DNA of 64,000 bases, taken from positions 147,310,082-147,374,081 of the forward strand of contig OY757015.1 in NCBI GenBank assembly GCA_963580285.1, given 5' to 3'. The translations under genes and the position numbers were made by a program. Each line of letters begins with the position of its first letter. The stretch's first letter is position 1. The stretch is from Lucinisca nassula (lineage: Eukaryota; Mollusca; Bivalvia; Lucinida; Lucinidae). Positions 10,326 through 22,786 of the stretch are shown here, one piece after another. A model generated the notes under the pieces. The model made no database searches. It worked only from the letters and a program-made list of their open reading frames with translations, and was not told the origin of the DNA.

Positions 10326-13300
10326 TTATTAGGTCACCTGTCACGTAGTGACAAGGTGAGCTTTTGGGATCACTTTTTGTCCGTCGTGCGTCCGTGCGTG
10401 CATCCGTCCGTGCGTGCGTGCGTCCGTAAACTTTTTCTTCAAACAACATCTCCTCCTAAACCACTGATCGGATGTTGACCAAACTTCACAGGAATGATCC
10501 TTAGGTGGTCCCCTTTCAAAGTTGTTCAAATGGTTCCGGTCTGTTGCACATCTAGGTCACAGGAGCTAAAAAATAGATTTTTTACTGAAAATTTTAAAAA
10601 TCTTCTTCTCTGAAACCACAAGGCCCAGGTCTTTAATTTTGGTATAAAGCTTCATCTAGTGGACCTCTACCAAGATTGTCCAAATTCTAGCCCTGGGGCC
10701 AAAAATGCCCCGCCCCAGTGGCCTTTGGTTTTACATAGACTTATACAGGGATAATCGTTAAAAATCTTTGCCTCTGAAACCGCAGGGCCCAGGTCTTTGA
10801 TATTTGGTATGAAGCTTCACTAGTTTACCTCTACCAAGATTGTTCAAATTATAGCCCTGGGGCCAAACATGCCCCTGCCCCAGGGGCCTTTGGTTTTATA
10901 TAGGCCTGTATAGGGAAAATCTTTAAAAATCTTCTTCTCTGAAACCGCAAGACCCAAGTCTTTGATATTTGGTGTGAAGCTTCATCTAGTGGACCTCTAT
11001 CAAGATCGTTCAAATTATCGCCCTGGGGCCAAAAATGCCCCTGCCCCGAGGGCCTTTGGTTTACATAGGCTTATATAGGGAAAACTTTTAAAAATCTTCT
11101 TCTCTGAAACCACAAGGCCCAGGTCTTTGATATTTGGTTTGAAGCTTCATCTAGTGGACCTCTACCAAGATTGTTCAAATTATAGCCCTGGGGCCAAAAA
11201 TGCCCCCGCCCCGGGGGCCTTTGTTTTTACATAGGCTTAAAAAAGGGAAAATCTTAAAAATCTTCTTCTCTGAAACCGCAAGGCCCAAGTCTTTGATATT
11301 TGGTGTGAAGCTTTATGTAGGGGACCTTTATCAAGATTGTTTAAATTATAGCCCTAGGGCCAAAAATGCCCCCGCCCCAGGGCCCTTTGGTTTTACAAAT
11401 GGGTTATATAGGGAAAATATTTAAAAATCTTCTTCTCTGAAACCACAAGGCCCAGGTCTTTAATTTTGGTATGAAGCTTCATCTAGTGGACCTCTACCAA
11501 GATTGTTCAAATTCTAGCCCTAGGGCCAAAAATGCCCCCGCCCCAGGGGCCTTTGGTTTTACATAGACTTATACAGGGATAATCGTTAAAAATCTTCTCC
11601 TCTGAAACCGCAAGGCCCAGGTTTTTGATATTTGGTATGAAGCTTCATCTAGTGTACCTCTACCAAGATTGTTCAAATTATAGCCCCGGGGCCAAAAATG
11701 CCCCTGCCCCAGGGCCCTTTGGTTTTACAAATGGGTTATATAGGGAAAATATTTAAAAATCTTCTTCTCTGAAACCACAAGGCCCAGGTCTTTAATTTTG
11801 GTATGAAGCTTCATCTAGTGGACCTCTACCAAGATTGTTCAAATTCTAGCCCTAGGGCCAAAAATGCCCCCGCCCCAGGGGCCTTTGGTTTTACATTGGC
11901 TTATAAAGGGAAAACCTTTAAAAATCTTCTTCTCTGAAACCACATGGCCCAGGTCTTTGATATTTGGTTTGAAGCTTCATCTAGTGGACCTCTACCAAGA
12001 TTGTTCAAATTATAGCCCTGGGGCCAAACATGGCCCTGCCCCGGGGGCCTTTGGTTTTATATAGGCCTATATAGGGAAAATCTTTAAAAATCTTCTTCTC
12101 TGAAACCGCAAGGCCCAAGTCTTTGATATTTTTTGTGAAGCTTCATCTAGTGGACCTCTATCAAGATTGTTCAAATTATCACCCTGGGGCCAAAAATGCC
12201 CCTGCCCGAGGGCCTTTGGTTTTACATAGGCTTATATAGGGAAAACCTTTAAAAATCTTCTTCTCTGAAACCGCAAGGCCCAAGTCTTTGATATTTGGTG
12301 TGAAGCTTCATGTAGGGGACCTTTATCAAGATTGTTTAAATTATAGCCCTAGGGCCAAAAATGCCCCCACCCCAGGGCCCTTTGGTTTAACAAATGGGTT
12401 ATATAGGGAAAATATTTAAAAATCTTCTTCTCTGAAACCACAAGGCCCAGGTCTTTAATTTTGGTATGAAGCTTCATCTAGTGGACCTCTACCAAGATTG
12501 TTCAAATTCTAGCCCTGGGGCCAAAATTGCTCCCGCCCCAGGGGCCTTTGGTTTTACATAGACTTATACAGGGATAATCCTTAAAAATCTTCTTCTCTGA
12601 AACCGCAGGGCCCAGTTCTTTAATATTTGGTGGAAGCTTCATCTAGTGGACCTCTATCAATATTGTTCAAATTATAGGCCTAAGGCGAAAAATGCCCCCA
12701 CCTGCAGGCCCTTTGGTTTTACATAGACTTATACAGGGAAAATCTTAAAAAAAGCTTCTTCTCCAAAACCAGATGGCCCAATTCTTTGAAATTTGATGTG
12801 TAGCTTCATCTAGTGGACTTTTATATGTACCAAGATTGTTCAAACCATAGCCCTTGGGTCAAAAATGGCCCCACCCCAGGGCCCTTAGTTTTTAGATTTA
12901 CTTATATAGGGAAATTAAAAAAAATCTTCTACTCTGAAACCACAAGGCCCAGGTCTTTGATATTTGGCGTGAAGCTTCATCTAAATTGTTCTAATTATAG
13001 CCCTGGGAAATAGAAGTCATGGCAATGAAAACCTTTGAAAATCTACTTGTCAGAAAGCAGAAGGCCACTGTCTTTGATCTTTGTTATGAATCTTCTTCTT
13101 GTGGATTTCTACCAAGATGGTTCAACTTGGGGGGGGGGGGGGGGGGGGGGGAACCTTTAAAAATCTTGTCTGAAACCAGAAGTCACCGTTCTTTGATATT
13201 TGGTATGAAGCTTCACCTTTTAGACCACTACCAAGATTAATCATATTATAGCCCGGGGCCTATAATGGCTCTACCAGGGGCCCACTTGATACCCTATGGA

Positions 13301-13338
13301 TCAGGTGAGCGATCCAGGGCCATCATGGCCCTCTTGTT
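10326..13338 (+). mobile_element. HINE-type array element C1 (165-bp units)
   Basis: 5' end TTAGGTCACCTGTCACGTAG with a GTGACAAGGTGAGC hairpin and a GTCC/GTGC microsatellite. About 16 tandem units of 165-167 bp share CTTCTTCTCTGAAACC, GAAGCTTCATCTAGTGGACC and ATAGCCCTGGGGCCAAAAAT. The 3' end has GATCAGGTGAGCGATCC, the hairpin GGGCCATCATGGCCC and TCTTGTT. A run of 23 G lies in the last units. ORFs here are array translations. Confidence 0.75.
13129..13151. repeat. Poly-G run (23)
   Basis: Uninterrupted G homopolymer inside an array unit; length is likely unstable or a sequencing estimate. Confidence 0.9.
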
Positions 13339-13348
13339 AACTTTTTTT

Positions 13349-14728
13349 TGTTAGCTCACCTGAGCAATGCTCAAGGTGAATTATTGTGATTACCCTTTGT
13401 CCATCGTACTTGCGTTGTCTGTTGTGCGCCGTCAACATTTACCTTGTTCCGCCTCTAGAGGTCACAGTAACTGTTTTGTTTCAATCTTCATGAAACTTTA
13501 CCAGAAGTTTGTCTTGATGAAATCTGGATCAAGTTCGTATATGGGTTATGTAGGATAAAAAACTAGGTCACTAGGTCAAAATTCTTGAAAACCTTGTCCA
13601 CCCTCTAGAGACCACAGTTTTGCTTCAATCTTCATAAAACTTTACCAGAATGTTTGTCTTGATAATATCTAGGTCAAGTTCGAATATGGGTCATGTCAGA
13701 TCCAAAACTAGGCCACTAGGTCAAATTTCTTAAAATCCTTGTTCACCTTCTAGAAGCCATTATTTTGCTTTAATCTTCATGAAACTTTACCAGAATGTTT
13801 GCCTTGATGATAGCTGGGTCTTGTTTGAATATGGGTCATGTCGGGTCCAAAACTAAGTTGCCAGGTCAAATTGCATTAAAACCTTCTTCACCCACTACAC
13901 AGTTTACTTCAATCTTCATATAACTTTACCAAAATGTTTGTCTTGATGATATCTGGGTCAGGTTTGAATATGGATCATTTCGGGTCAAAAACTAGATCAC
14001 TTGGTCAAATTTCTTTAAATCCTTGTTCACCTTCTAGAAGCCATTATTTTGCTTCAATCTTCATATAACTTTACCAAAATGTTTGTCTTGATGATATCTG
14101 GGTCAGGTTTGAATATGGGTCATTTCGGGTCAAAAACTAGATCACTTGGTCAAATTTCTTGAAAACCTTGTCCACCCTCTAGAGACCACAGTTTTGCTTC
14201 AATATTTATGAAACTTTACCAGAACGTTTGCCTTGATAATATCTAGGTCAAGTTCAAATATGGGTTATGTCAGATCCAAAAGTAGGTCCTTAGGTCAAAT
14301 TTCTTTAAATCCTTGTTCACCCTCTAGAAGCCATAATTTTGCTTTATCTTCATGAAACTTTACCAGGTGTTTGCCTTGATGATAGCTGGGTCTTGTTTGA
14401 ATATGGGTCATGTCGGGTCTAAAACTAGGTTGCCAGGTCAAATTGCATTAAAACCTTGTTCACCCTCTACACAGTTTACTTCAATCTTCATATAACTTTA
14501 CCAAAATGTTTGTCTTGATGATATCTGGGTCAGGTTTGAATATGGGTCATTTTGGGTCAAAAACTAGATCACTTGGTCAAATTTCTTGGAAACTTTGTCC
14601 ACCCTCTAGAGACCACAGTTTTGCTTCATTAATCATGAAACTATACCAGAATGTTTGCCTTGATGATATCTAGGTCAAGTTTGAATATGGGTCATGTTAG
14701 ATCCAAAACTAGGTCACTAGGTCAAATT
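13349..14728 (+). mobile_element. HINE-type array element C2 (145-bp units), 3'-truncated
   Basis: Starts TTAGCTCACCTGAGCAATGC 11 bp after C1 ends. About nine units of roughly 145 bp carry TCAATCTTCATGAAACTTTACC and TTGATGATATCTGGGTCAG. The usual 3' hairpin and CTCTTGTT are absent; element B resumes directly. Confidence 0.65.
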
Positions 14729-14949
14729 TTTTACGGTCACAGACTCCAGAAAACTGTCAGTTTTGGCCAAAAATGGCTTGCTTGCAGCTTATACTTTGGT
14801 GACCTTAACCTAGTTATTAAAGTCAAATGGGTGTTAAAGATATATTTATGGTGGGAGGACATTGTTTTCCTCTGAAAACATTTCTAGTTCTCCTAAAAGT
14901 TTTTAAAAATTTGTTTCACGATTCTGCAAGGAATCCAGAAGGTGCAGAC

Positions 14950-15030
14950 GGATTGACAAACAGTGTATACCCTGATCAGACTGCGCCTTCAGGAGCATTC
15001 TGAGTTGGATCTGCACTGTTTGCTTAGGCC
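14950..15030. repeat. Palindromic-core repeat, diverged
   Basis: GACAAACAGTGTATACCCTG and GTTGGATCTGCACTGTTTGC form arms around CGCCTTCAGGAGC. Confidence 0.45.
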
Positions 15031-15091
15031 TATCGGATCATTAATGTATGTTAAGAAATATTGAAAATGTCAAATGAGAACAGGGTATTTA

Positions 15092-15560
15092 ACCCTTGTC
15101 CTGCTGAATCCATTGATTTTGCCACACCTATAGCTAACTATCATCCAGTCAAATTACTTGCTATACATGTTTTGTTTGTTTGTTTGATTTGAGGTTTCAC
15201 ATCCCGGTCAACACTGTATAGGTCATTTTGGAGACACTGCTTCAAATTTTGTGGGACCTTTACCCGACATTGAGATGAAATGACATCTCAAGCCCTGTCG
15301 CCCAATGAAACCAGTAGGGTTTATAAGCATGGACGGTCTGACTCACACCGCTTTGCCTTGGTAGGCTGAGATTCTCTCAGCGGTTTACCAGTAATCGTGT
15401 GTGGTCCGTTTCAGCTCTGTGTGGAAGCATCATGCAGCCATCTGTTTCTTCAAGCCCCGATGGGCGGGGGCCGATTTTATATAAATGTAATGTATTCATT
15501 CAAATTCACAACTTGAGTGTCAGAGAGTAAAGATCCTGATCAGATGGTAGGATCTACACT
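15092..15560. mobile_element. piggyBac-type MITE, copy 5, split by an S3 SINE
   Basis: Left end TTAACCCTTGTCCTGCTG runs to CTTGCTATACATG. After the SINE it resumes AAATTCACAACTTGAGTGTC with a shortened core palindrome (GATCCTGATCAGATGGTAGGATC). The right end is replaced by an S2 SINE body. Confidence 0.55.
15172..15471 (-). mobile_element. S3 SINE, near full length
   Basis: TTTGTTTGTTTGATTTGAGG tail, full body, end CCCCGATGGGCGGGGGCC. It lies inside a piggyBac-type MITE; no clean target duplication. Confidence 0.75.
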
Positions 15561-15566
15561 GTTTGC

Positions 15567-15690
15567 AAGCATTCTTTCATGGAAACTGATCATGAAATCT
15601 TTCATTGTCTCCCATCCGCTGATTCAAGAAGGGCAGTTGTCAGTTTCGGGCGAAAAAATGTGTACTGTACTGGTTAACAACTTACGTATA
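15567..15690 (+). mobile_element. S2 SINE body without tRNA head
   Basis: CATTCTTTCATGGAAACTG, CCGCTGATTCAAGAAGGGC and TGTGTACTGTACTGGTTAAC match the body of the S2 copy at 5960. Confidence 0.5.
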
Positions 15691-15827
15691 AGCCTGCCCA
15701 TTAAAAGTGTTGATAGGTAAACTGACTGGCTCAAAAATGACCTAATAGTAAATAGTGTTGACTGGGCGGTTAAACTCTAATACAAACAAACACTGTTTGC
15801 AAAGGTAGGAGGAGTTGTGGTTTAACT

Positions 15828-16030
15828 CTTATCTTGCTGTTCACGACAACCCCTATCTTTGGAAACAGTGTAGATCCAGATCAGATGGCTTCTGAAGAAG
15901 CCATCTGATCAGGATCTACACTGTTTGGCATTCAGTTTATGAATTTGTAGCAATAAATTACATCAAGTAATTTGATTGGTTGTTAGACAGAAATGGGTGT
16001 GGCTTAAATGAATATTCAGCAAGAGAAGGG
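15828..16030. mobile_element. piggyBac-type MITE, copy 6
   Basis: TTTAACTCTTATCTTGCTG on the left and CAGCAAGAGAAGGG-TTAA on the right. Core palindrome AACAGTGTAGATCCAGATC. Nearly the same as copies 2 and 8. Confidence 0.8.
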
Positions 16031-16286
16031 TTAACAGTTTCCATCAGGTTAACAAGTCAGTGAAATGAGCGCCCCTTACACCTCACTTTATATAGAGAAA
16101 ATTGGGGTTTACAGGGGTATACTTTTCTTATTTTTGCTCCAAGACAAAGGTTCAGGGCACTCCGCCTATGGTAGCTTGCATCAGAAAAGTAGCCATTTTG
16201 GAGATGTGAAAAAATGCACTATGTCGCACAAGTTTGTAATCGTGATGTGATTTCTTTTGTTAATCTTTTCGCACACCTGGTGGTCT

Positions 16287-16577
16287 CGTTTGTTTGTTTG
16301 AATTGATGTTTAACATCCCCGTCAACACTGTATCAGTCATTTTCGAGATGTTTCCAATTTTGTGGGACTTTTACCCAACATTGAGTTGAATGACATCTCA
16401 AGCCCTGTCGCCCAATGAAACCAATAGGGTTTATAAGCATGGACAGTCCAAATCGCACCGCTTTGCCTGGGCAGGCTTAGATGCTCTAAGCAGTTTACCA
16501 GTACTCGTGTGCGGTCCTTTTCAGCTCTGCGTGGAAGCATCATGCAGCCCATCTATTTTTCAAGCCCCGATGGGCGG
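16287..16577 (-). mobile_element. S3 SINE, near full length
   Basis: GTTTGTTTGTTTGAATTG tail through to AGCCCCGATGGGCGGGC. Confidence 0.75.
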
Positions 16578-16806
16578 GCAAGGTCTTGTAAGTGGAGCTC
16601 AAAATCTGTACGCGAACTTCTGGCCATTACTTGAGATACAGCCAATATGTCAATAAATGGGTAAATTATCCTGATTTATTGATTTTAGTCAATTTCATAG
16701 AAATACATATATTTTGAAAAATCGGACAATGCTATTTCCAAACAACTTCACTTTTGTGTGGGAAAAGATACGTGTGGCACAATGTATATGTAGTAGTCCA
16801 GCGATG

Positions 16807-17106
16807 GCCCCCGCCCATCGGGGCTTAAAGAAATAGATGGGCTGCATGATGCTTCCATTCAGAGCTGAAACCGACCTGCACACGAGCACTGGTAAACTGC
16901 TTAGAGGATCTAAGCCTGCCCAGGCAAAGGGGTGCGAGTCGGATCGTCCATGCTTATAAACCCTATTGGTTTCATTGGGCGGTAGGGCTTGAGATGTCAT
17001 TTCATCTCAATGTCGGGTAAAAGTCCCACAAAATTGGAAGCAATGTCTCAAAAATGACCTTTACAGTGTTGACGGGGACGTTAAACCTTAAATCAAACAA
17101 ACAAAA
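16807..17106 (+). mobile_element. S3 SINE, near full length
   Basis: Starts GCCCCCGCCCATCGGGGC and ends TTAAACCTTAAATCAAACAAACAAA. With the copy at 16287 it forms an inverted SINE pair separated by about 230 bp. Confidence 0.8.
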
Positions 17107-17201
17107 ACAGCGAAGCCTTTTTATAAAAGCTACACATTTTAATATGGGATACATTACTATCATGTTACGCCTTCCAAATGTACAGTGAAATTCCACTATT
17201 A

Positions 17202-17407
17202 ACCCCTGTCCTGCTGAATATTTATATATGCCACACCCACTACCGATTATCAACCAATTGGATTACATGATGCAAATTATTGCAACAAATTCACAATCTG
17301 AATGGCAAACAATGTAGATCCTGATCAGATGGCTTCGTCAGAAGCCATCTGATCTGGATCTACATTGTTTAAAAGATAAGGCATATCCGGGATTAGCAGG
17401 ACAAGGG
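17202..17407. mobile_element. piggyBac-type MITE, copy 7
   Basis: TTAA-CCCCTGTCCTGCTG and GCAGGACAAGGG-TTAA. The outer flanks (CAGTGAAATTCCACTA and GACCAGCTAAAATTAAGAC) are the two sides of the CAGTRAAATTC MITE, so it sits at the same TTAA as copy 2. Confidence 0.8.
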
Positions 17408-17433
17408 TTAAGACCAGCTAAAATTAAGACTTT

Positions 17434-20220
17434 TTAGCTCACCAGAGCCGAAGGCTCCGGGGGAGCTTATAGGATAGGCAGTTGTCCGTCGTCGTCGTCC
17501 GTCGTCGCCGTCGTCTGGCGTCAACACATTCAAACGACATCTCCTCTGAAGCCACTGGGCCGATTGGGCCCAAATTTTATCTTTAGCATCCTTGGGCTGG
17601 GGGATTGAAAGTTTGTGTTTTTTATCAAAATCGGCTCATTAGTTTGTTTGCTATGGCAACTTGTAGTTTCCATAGGCTTATAATGGGGAAAATTGAAAAA
17701 TGGCATTTACTGCCAAGCCTCTGCAGATATTTTGAGAAAATTTTCATAGGAATGTTCCATAGGCAATCTACTATCTGCTGTATGATTTTAAGCCTTCTGC
17801 TCATTTTTATTGGTTGCCATGGAAACCAAAATGCAAAAAATAGACAAAAAATACTTAAAAAATCATCTCCTCAGAAACCATATGCTCTAGGAGGCTGAGA
17901 CTTTATGAAAATATTCACCATATTTGCCTTTACAGGTTTTGTGTTTTTTATGAAATTTGGCCTTTTAGTTTTGTTGCTGTGGCAACTTAGAGTTTCCATT
18001 GACTTATAATGGGGAAAACTGAAAAATGGCATTTACTGCCAAGTCATTGCAGATATTTTTACAAAACTTACATAAACATGTTCCTTGAGTAAACTTCTCT
18101 CAGCCATATGCTTTTATGTCAACCTGGGGGTCCCCTAGGTTGTGCCGGGGCCATGCCCCGCCCCCTCCACTTCATAAAATGCCTTATATCTCAGAAACCT
18201 TACAGATCCCGACCCCTAAACCATATATATTCTTGTTCCTTATGATAAGATGCATTAAATGACACCAACCTGGGGGTCCCCCGGGATGTGCCGGGGACAT
18301 GCCCTGCCCCCTCTATTTCATAAAATGCCATTTATCTCAGAAACCATTCAGATCCCCACCCCTAAACTATATATATTCTTGTTCCTTATGCTAAGATGCA
18401 TTAAGTGACACCAACCTTGGGGTCCCCCCGGGATGTGCCGGGGACATGCCCCACACCCTCCACTTCATAAAATGCCATTTACCTCAGAAACCATTGAGAT
18501 CCCCACCCCATAACCATATATATTCTTGTTCCTTATGATAAGACACATTCAGTGATACCAACATTGGGGTCTCTCTGGGGTGCGCTGGGGCCATGCCCCA
18601 CCCTTCCACTTCATAAATGCCATATATCTCAGAAACCATTCAGATCCCCACCCCTAAACTATATATATTCTTGTTTCTTATGATAAGACGCATTCAGTGA
18701 CACCAATCTGAGGGTACCCTAGGATTTGGCGGGGCTTATGCCCCACCCCCTCCACTTAGTAAAAGGCTGAATATCTCAGAAACCGTTCAGATCCCCACCC
18801 CTAAACCATATAAATTCTTGTTCCTTATGTTAAGATGCATTCAGTGATACCAACCTAAGGATCTCCCAGGCCGCACCAGGGCTATGCACCAACCTTTCAC
18901 TTCATAAAAGGTGATATATCTCGGAAAGCCTTCAGATCCCCACCCCAAAACCATGTATATTCTTGTTTCTTATGAAAAGACGCATTCAGTGACACCAATC
19001 TGGGGGTCCCCTAGGATGTGCCAGGGCTATGCCTCACCCCCTGCACTTAGTAAAAGCCCAATATCTCAGAAACCGTTCAGATCCCCACCCCTAAAGCATA
19101 TAAATTCTTGTTCCTTATGATAAGACTCATTCAGTGATACCAATCTAAGGGTCTCCCGGGCCGCACGGGGGCTGTGCCCCACCCTTCCACTTCATAAAAA
19201 GTGATACGTCTCGGAAACCATTCAGATCCCCATCCCAAAACCATATATATTCTTGTTTCATATGATAAGACGCATTCATTGAAACCAACCTGGGGGTCCT
19301 CTGGGATGTGCCCGGGCCATGCCCAACCCCCTCCACTTCGTAAAAGGCTCAATATCTCGGAAACCATTCAGAACCCCCAACCCTAAACCATATATATTCT
19401 TTTTCCTTATGATGAGACACATTCAGTGATACCAACCTAGGGGTCTCTGGGGGTGTCCTGGGGCTATGCCCCACACTTCCACTTCATAAAATGCAATATA
19501 TCTCAGAAACTGTTCAGATCCCCACCCCTAAAATATGTATATTTGTGTTCCCTATAATAAGACTCATTCACTCACATCAATGCGTCTATGTGCTAGGGCA
19601 ACATGCTGATGCCATGGCCCACGCCTCTACTTCATAAAAGGCCATATATCTCAGACACCATTAAGATCCCCACCTCATAATCATATATATTCTTGTTTCT
19701 TATGATTAGACACATTCAGTCACACAAACTTGGTGGTCCACAGGGGCCATTCCTCTCCTCATCATTTCATCAGAGGGCCTCATATCTTGGAAACTGTTCA
19801 TATCCCCACCCCTAAACAATATATTTTCTTGGTCCTTATTATAAGACACATTCAGCGACAACAATCTTGGCTTTCCTGGGGTCTGCCAGGGCTATGCTCC
19901 AACCCCTTCGCAGCTTAAAAGGCCTTATATCTCAGGAACAGTACACATCCCAACCCCTAAACCCTATATATTCATGTGCCTTATGATAAGATGGATTCAG
20001 TGATACCATTCAGAGCTCTGTTGGGTCCATGTCTCATCCTTCCGCCTCATAAAAGGCCTAATATTTCAGATACAGAGTCCACATGGGTGCTCTTTTTGAA
20101 ATGGGGGTTTGTTTGGGAGACTTTATAATCAATAAATTAAAACCTGAAACCATACATGGCTGCCAGTGGGCAGTGTCCGCCTGAGTTCTGGTGAGCATTG
20201 TGGCCCATGGGCCTCTTGTT
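17434..20220 (+). mobile_element. HINE-type array element D1 (146-bp units)
   Basis: 5' end TTAGCTCACCAGAGCCGAAG with hairpin GAGCCGAAGGCTC and a CGTC microsatellite. The leader has GCTATGGCAACTTAGAGTTTCC. About 13 units of 145-147 bp carry ATATCTCAGAAACC, AGATCCCCACCCCTAAACC and ATATTCTTGTTCCTTATG. The 3' end has CTGAGTTCTGGTGAGC, the hairpin GGCCCATGGGCC and TCTTGTT. No coding function is claimed. Confidence 0.75.
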
Positions 20221-20277
20221 TCCTCTTTTAACCAAGATGCCAATCACAACAATTGTCTTCTGTTTGTCGTTCTGTTG

Positions 20278-20394
20278 GTTGTTTAACATCCCCATGACCA
20301 CTGTACAGGTCATTTTGGAGACACTGCTTCCAATTTTGAGGGACTTCTACCTAACATTGAAATGAAATACATCTCAAGCCCTGCTGCCCAATGA
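20278..20394 (-). mobile_element. S3 SINE, truncated
   Basis: S3 3' half (GTTTAACATCCCCATGACC to TGCTGCCCAATGA), cut off where element D2 starts. Confidence 0.65.
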
Positions 20395-20395
20395 T

Positions 20396-22786
20396 TTTTA
20401 GCTCACCAGAGCCGAAGGCTCCGGGGGAGCTTATAGGATAGGCAGTTGTCCGGCGTCGTCGTTGTCGTCGTCGTCTGACGTCAACACTTTCAAACATCTT
20501 CTTCTCTGAAGCCACTGGACCGATTCAGCCCAAATTTTATCTGTAGCATCCTTGGGCTGGGGGATTGAAAGTTTGTGTTTTTTATGAAAATCGGCCCATT
20601 AGTTTGGTTGCTATGGCAACTTAGAGTTTCCATAGACTTATAATGGGGAAAATTGAAAAATGGCATTTACTGCCAAGTCATTGCAGATATTTGGACAAAA
20701 CTTTTATAGAAATGTTTCTTGAGTAAAATTCTTTCAGCCATATGCTTTTATGCCAACCTGAGGGTCCCCCAGGTTGTGCCGGGGCCATGCCCCACCCCCT
20801 CCACTTCATAAAAGGCCATATATCTCAGAAACCATTCAGATCCCGACCCCTAAACCATATATATTCTTGTTCCTATTGATAAGACGCATTTAGTAACACC
20901 AACCTTGGGGTCCTCAGGGATGCGCCGAGGTCATGCCCCACCCCCTCCACTTAATAAAAGGCCCAATATCTCGGAAACCATTCAGATCCCCACCCCTAAA
21001 CCATATATATTCTTGTTCCTTATGATAAGACCCATTCAGTGACATCAACCTGGGAGTCCCCTGGATGCGCTGGGGCCATGACCCACCCCCACCATTTCAT
21101 AAAAGGCCCAATATCTCGTAAACCTTACAGATCCCCGCCCCTAAACCATATATATGCGTGCTTCTTATGATAAGACACATTCATTGACACCAACCTGGGG
21201 GTCCTCAGAGATGCGCTGGGGCCTTGCCCCACCCCTCCACTTCACAAAAGGCCATATATCTCAGAAACTGTTCAGATCCCCACCCCTAAACCATATATAT
21301 TCTTGTTCCTATTGATAAGACGCATTCAGTAACACCAACCTGGGGGTCGTCAGGGATGCGCAAAGGTCAGGCCCCACCCCCTCAACTTTATAAAAGGCCC
21401 AATATCTCGGAAACCATTCAGATTCCCACCCCTAAACCATATATATTCTTGTTCCTTTTGATAAGACCCATTCAGTGACATCAACCTGGGAGTCCCCTGG
21501 ATGCACCGGGGCCATGCCCCACCCCCTCCATTTGATAAAAGGCCCAATATCTCGGAAACCTTACAGATCTCCGCCCATAAACCATATATATGCTTGCTTC
21601 TTATGATAAGACACATTCATTGACACCAACCTGGGGGTCCTCAGAGACGCGCTGGGGCCTTGCCCCACCCCTCCACTTCAAAAAAGGCCATATATTTCAG
21701 AAACTGTTCAGATCCCCACCCCTAAACCATATGTATTCTTGTTCATTATGATAAGACGCATTCAGTAACACCAACCTGGGGGTTCCCAGGGATATGCTGG
21801 GGCCATGCCCCACCCCCTCCATTTCATAATATCACAATATCTCGGAAACCCTACAGATGGCCACCCCTTAACCATATATAGTCTTGTTCCTTATGATAAG
21901 ACACATTCATTGACACCAACCTGGGAGTCTCCCTGGGCCTTGCCCCTCCACTTCACATAAGGCCTTATATCTCAAAGAATGTTCTTAGCCCCACCCTAAA
22001 CCATATATATTCATCTTTCTTATGATAAGACGCATTCAGTGACACCAGCTTGGGAGTCCCCGGGGCACGCCCAGGCCATGCCACACCGCTTTACTTCATT
22101 AAAAGCCATATATATCAGAAATAGTTCAGATCCCCACCCCTAAACCATATACTTGTTCCTTATGATAAGACTCGTTCAATCACACCAACCTGGAGGTCTC
22201 TTTGTGCTGAGGCAATGTGCCCCGCCCTTCCATTTCATAAAAGGCTTTATATTTCAGAAACCATTCAAATCCCCACCCCATAATCATATATGTTCTTGTT
22301 CCTTATTATTAGCACACCTACTGTAAGGGTCCGCAGGGGCCATTCCTATTTCATAAAAGGGCCTCAAATCTCTGAAACCGGTCAGATTCCCAGCACTGAA
22401 CCATATATATACTTGGTCCTTATGATAAGACACATTTAGGGACAACAGTTTGGGCTTTCCTGGGATCAACAGGGCATGCCCCAACCCCTCAACTGTTAAA
22501 GAGGCCTTACAGATCCCCACTGCTAAACCATATATATTTTTGTTTCTTATGATAAGACGCATTTAGTGATACCAACCAGGGCTCCATTGGGTCCATGCCC
22601 CATTCCCTCTACTTCATAAAAGGCCTAACTTTTCAGATGCTGAGTCCACATGGGTGCTCATTTGGACATGGGGGTTCATTTGGTGGATTAAAATGATATC
22701 ATGTTAAAATACATGGCTGCCATTGGGCAGGATGGGCAGTGCCCACCTGAGCTCTGGTGAGCATAGTGGCCCATGGGCCTCTTGTT
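20396..22786 (+). mobile_element. HINE-type array element D2 (146-bp units)
   Basis: Same 5' and 3' ends as D1. About 12 units of around 146 bp in tandem, some paired as a two-unit repeat (compare 20870-21170 with 21300-21600). The 3' end is GCTCTGGTGAGC, hairpin GGCCCATGGGCC and TCTTGTT. Confidence 0.75.

Larger units (their letters stand above)
9605..14889 (+). mobile_element. HINE-type array element B, interrupted
   Basis: Starts AACCCCACCAGAGGGGAGGG and ends with the hairpin TTTTCCTCTGAAAAC followed by ATTTCTAGTT. Its core units carry AAGGTCACAGGCCC and TTTTGGGCCAAAAATGGCTT. The core stops near 10325 and resumes near 14729 with TTACGGTCACAGACTCC, so elements C1 and C2 were inserted into it. 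Confidence 0.6.

Noticed and set aside
16337..17000. ORFs of 70-100 codons over S3 SINEs
   Set aside because: The same peptide words (e.g. NETNRVYKHG) recur at every S3 copy on the matching strand; they are SINE translations.
17434..22786. Regular repeats resembling a CRISPR array
   Set aside because: Units of 146 bp are contiguous without spacers and sit in a eukaryotic-type element.
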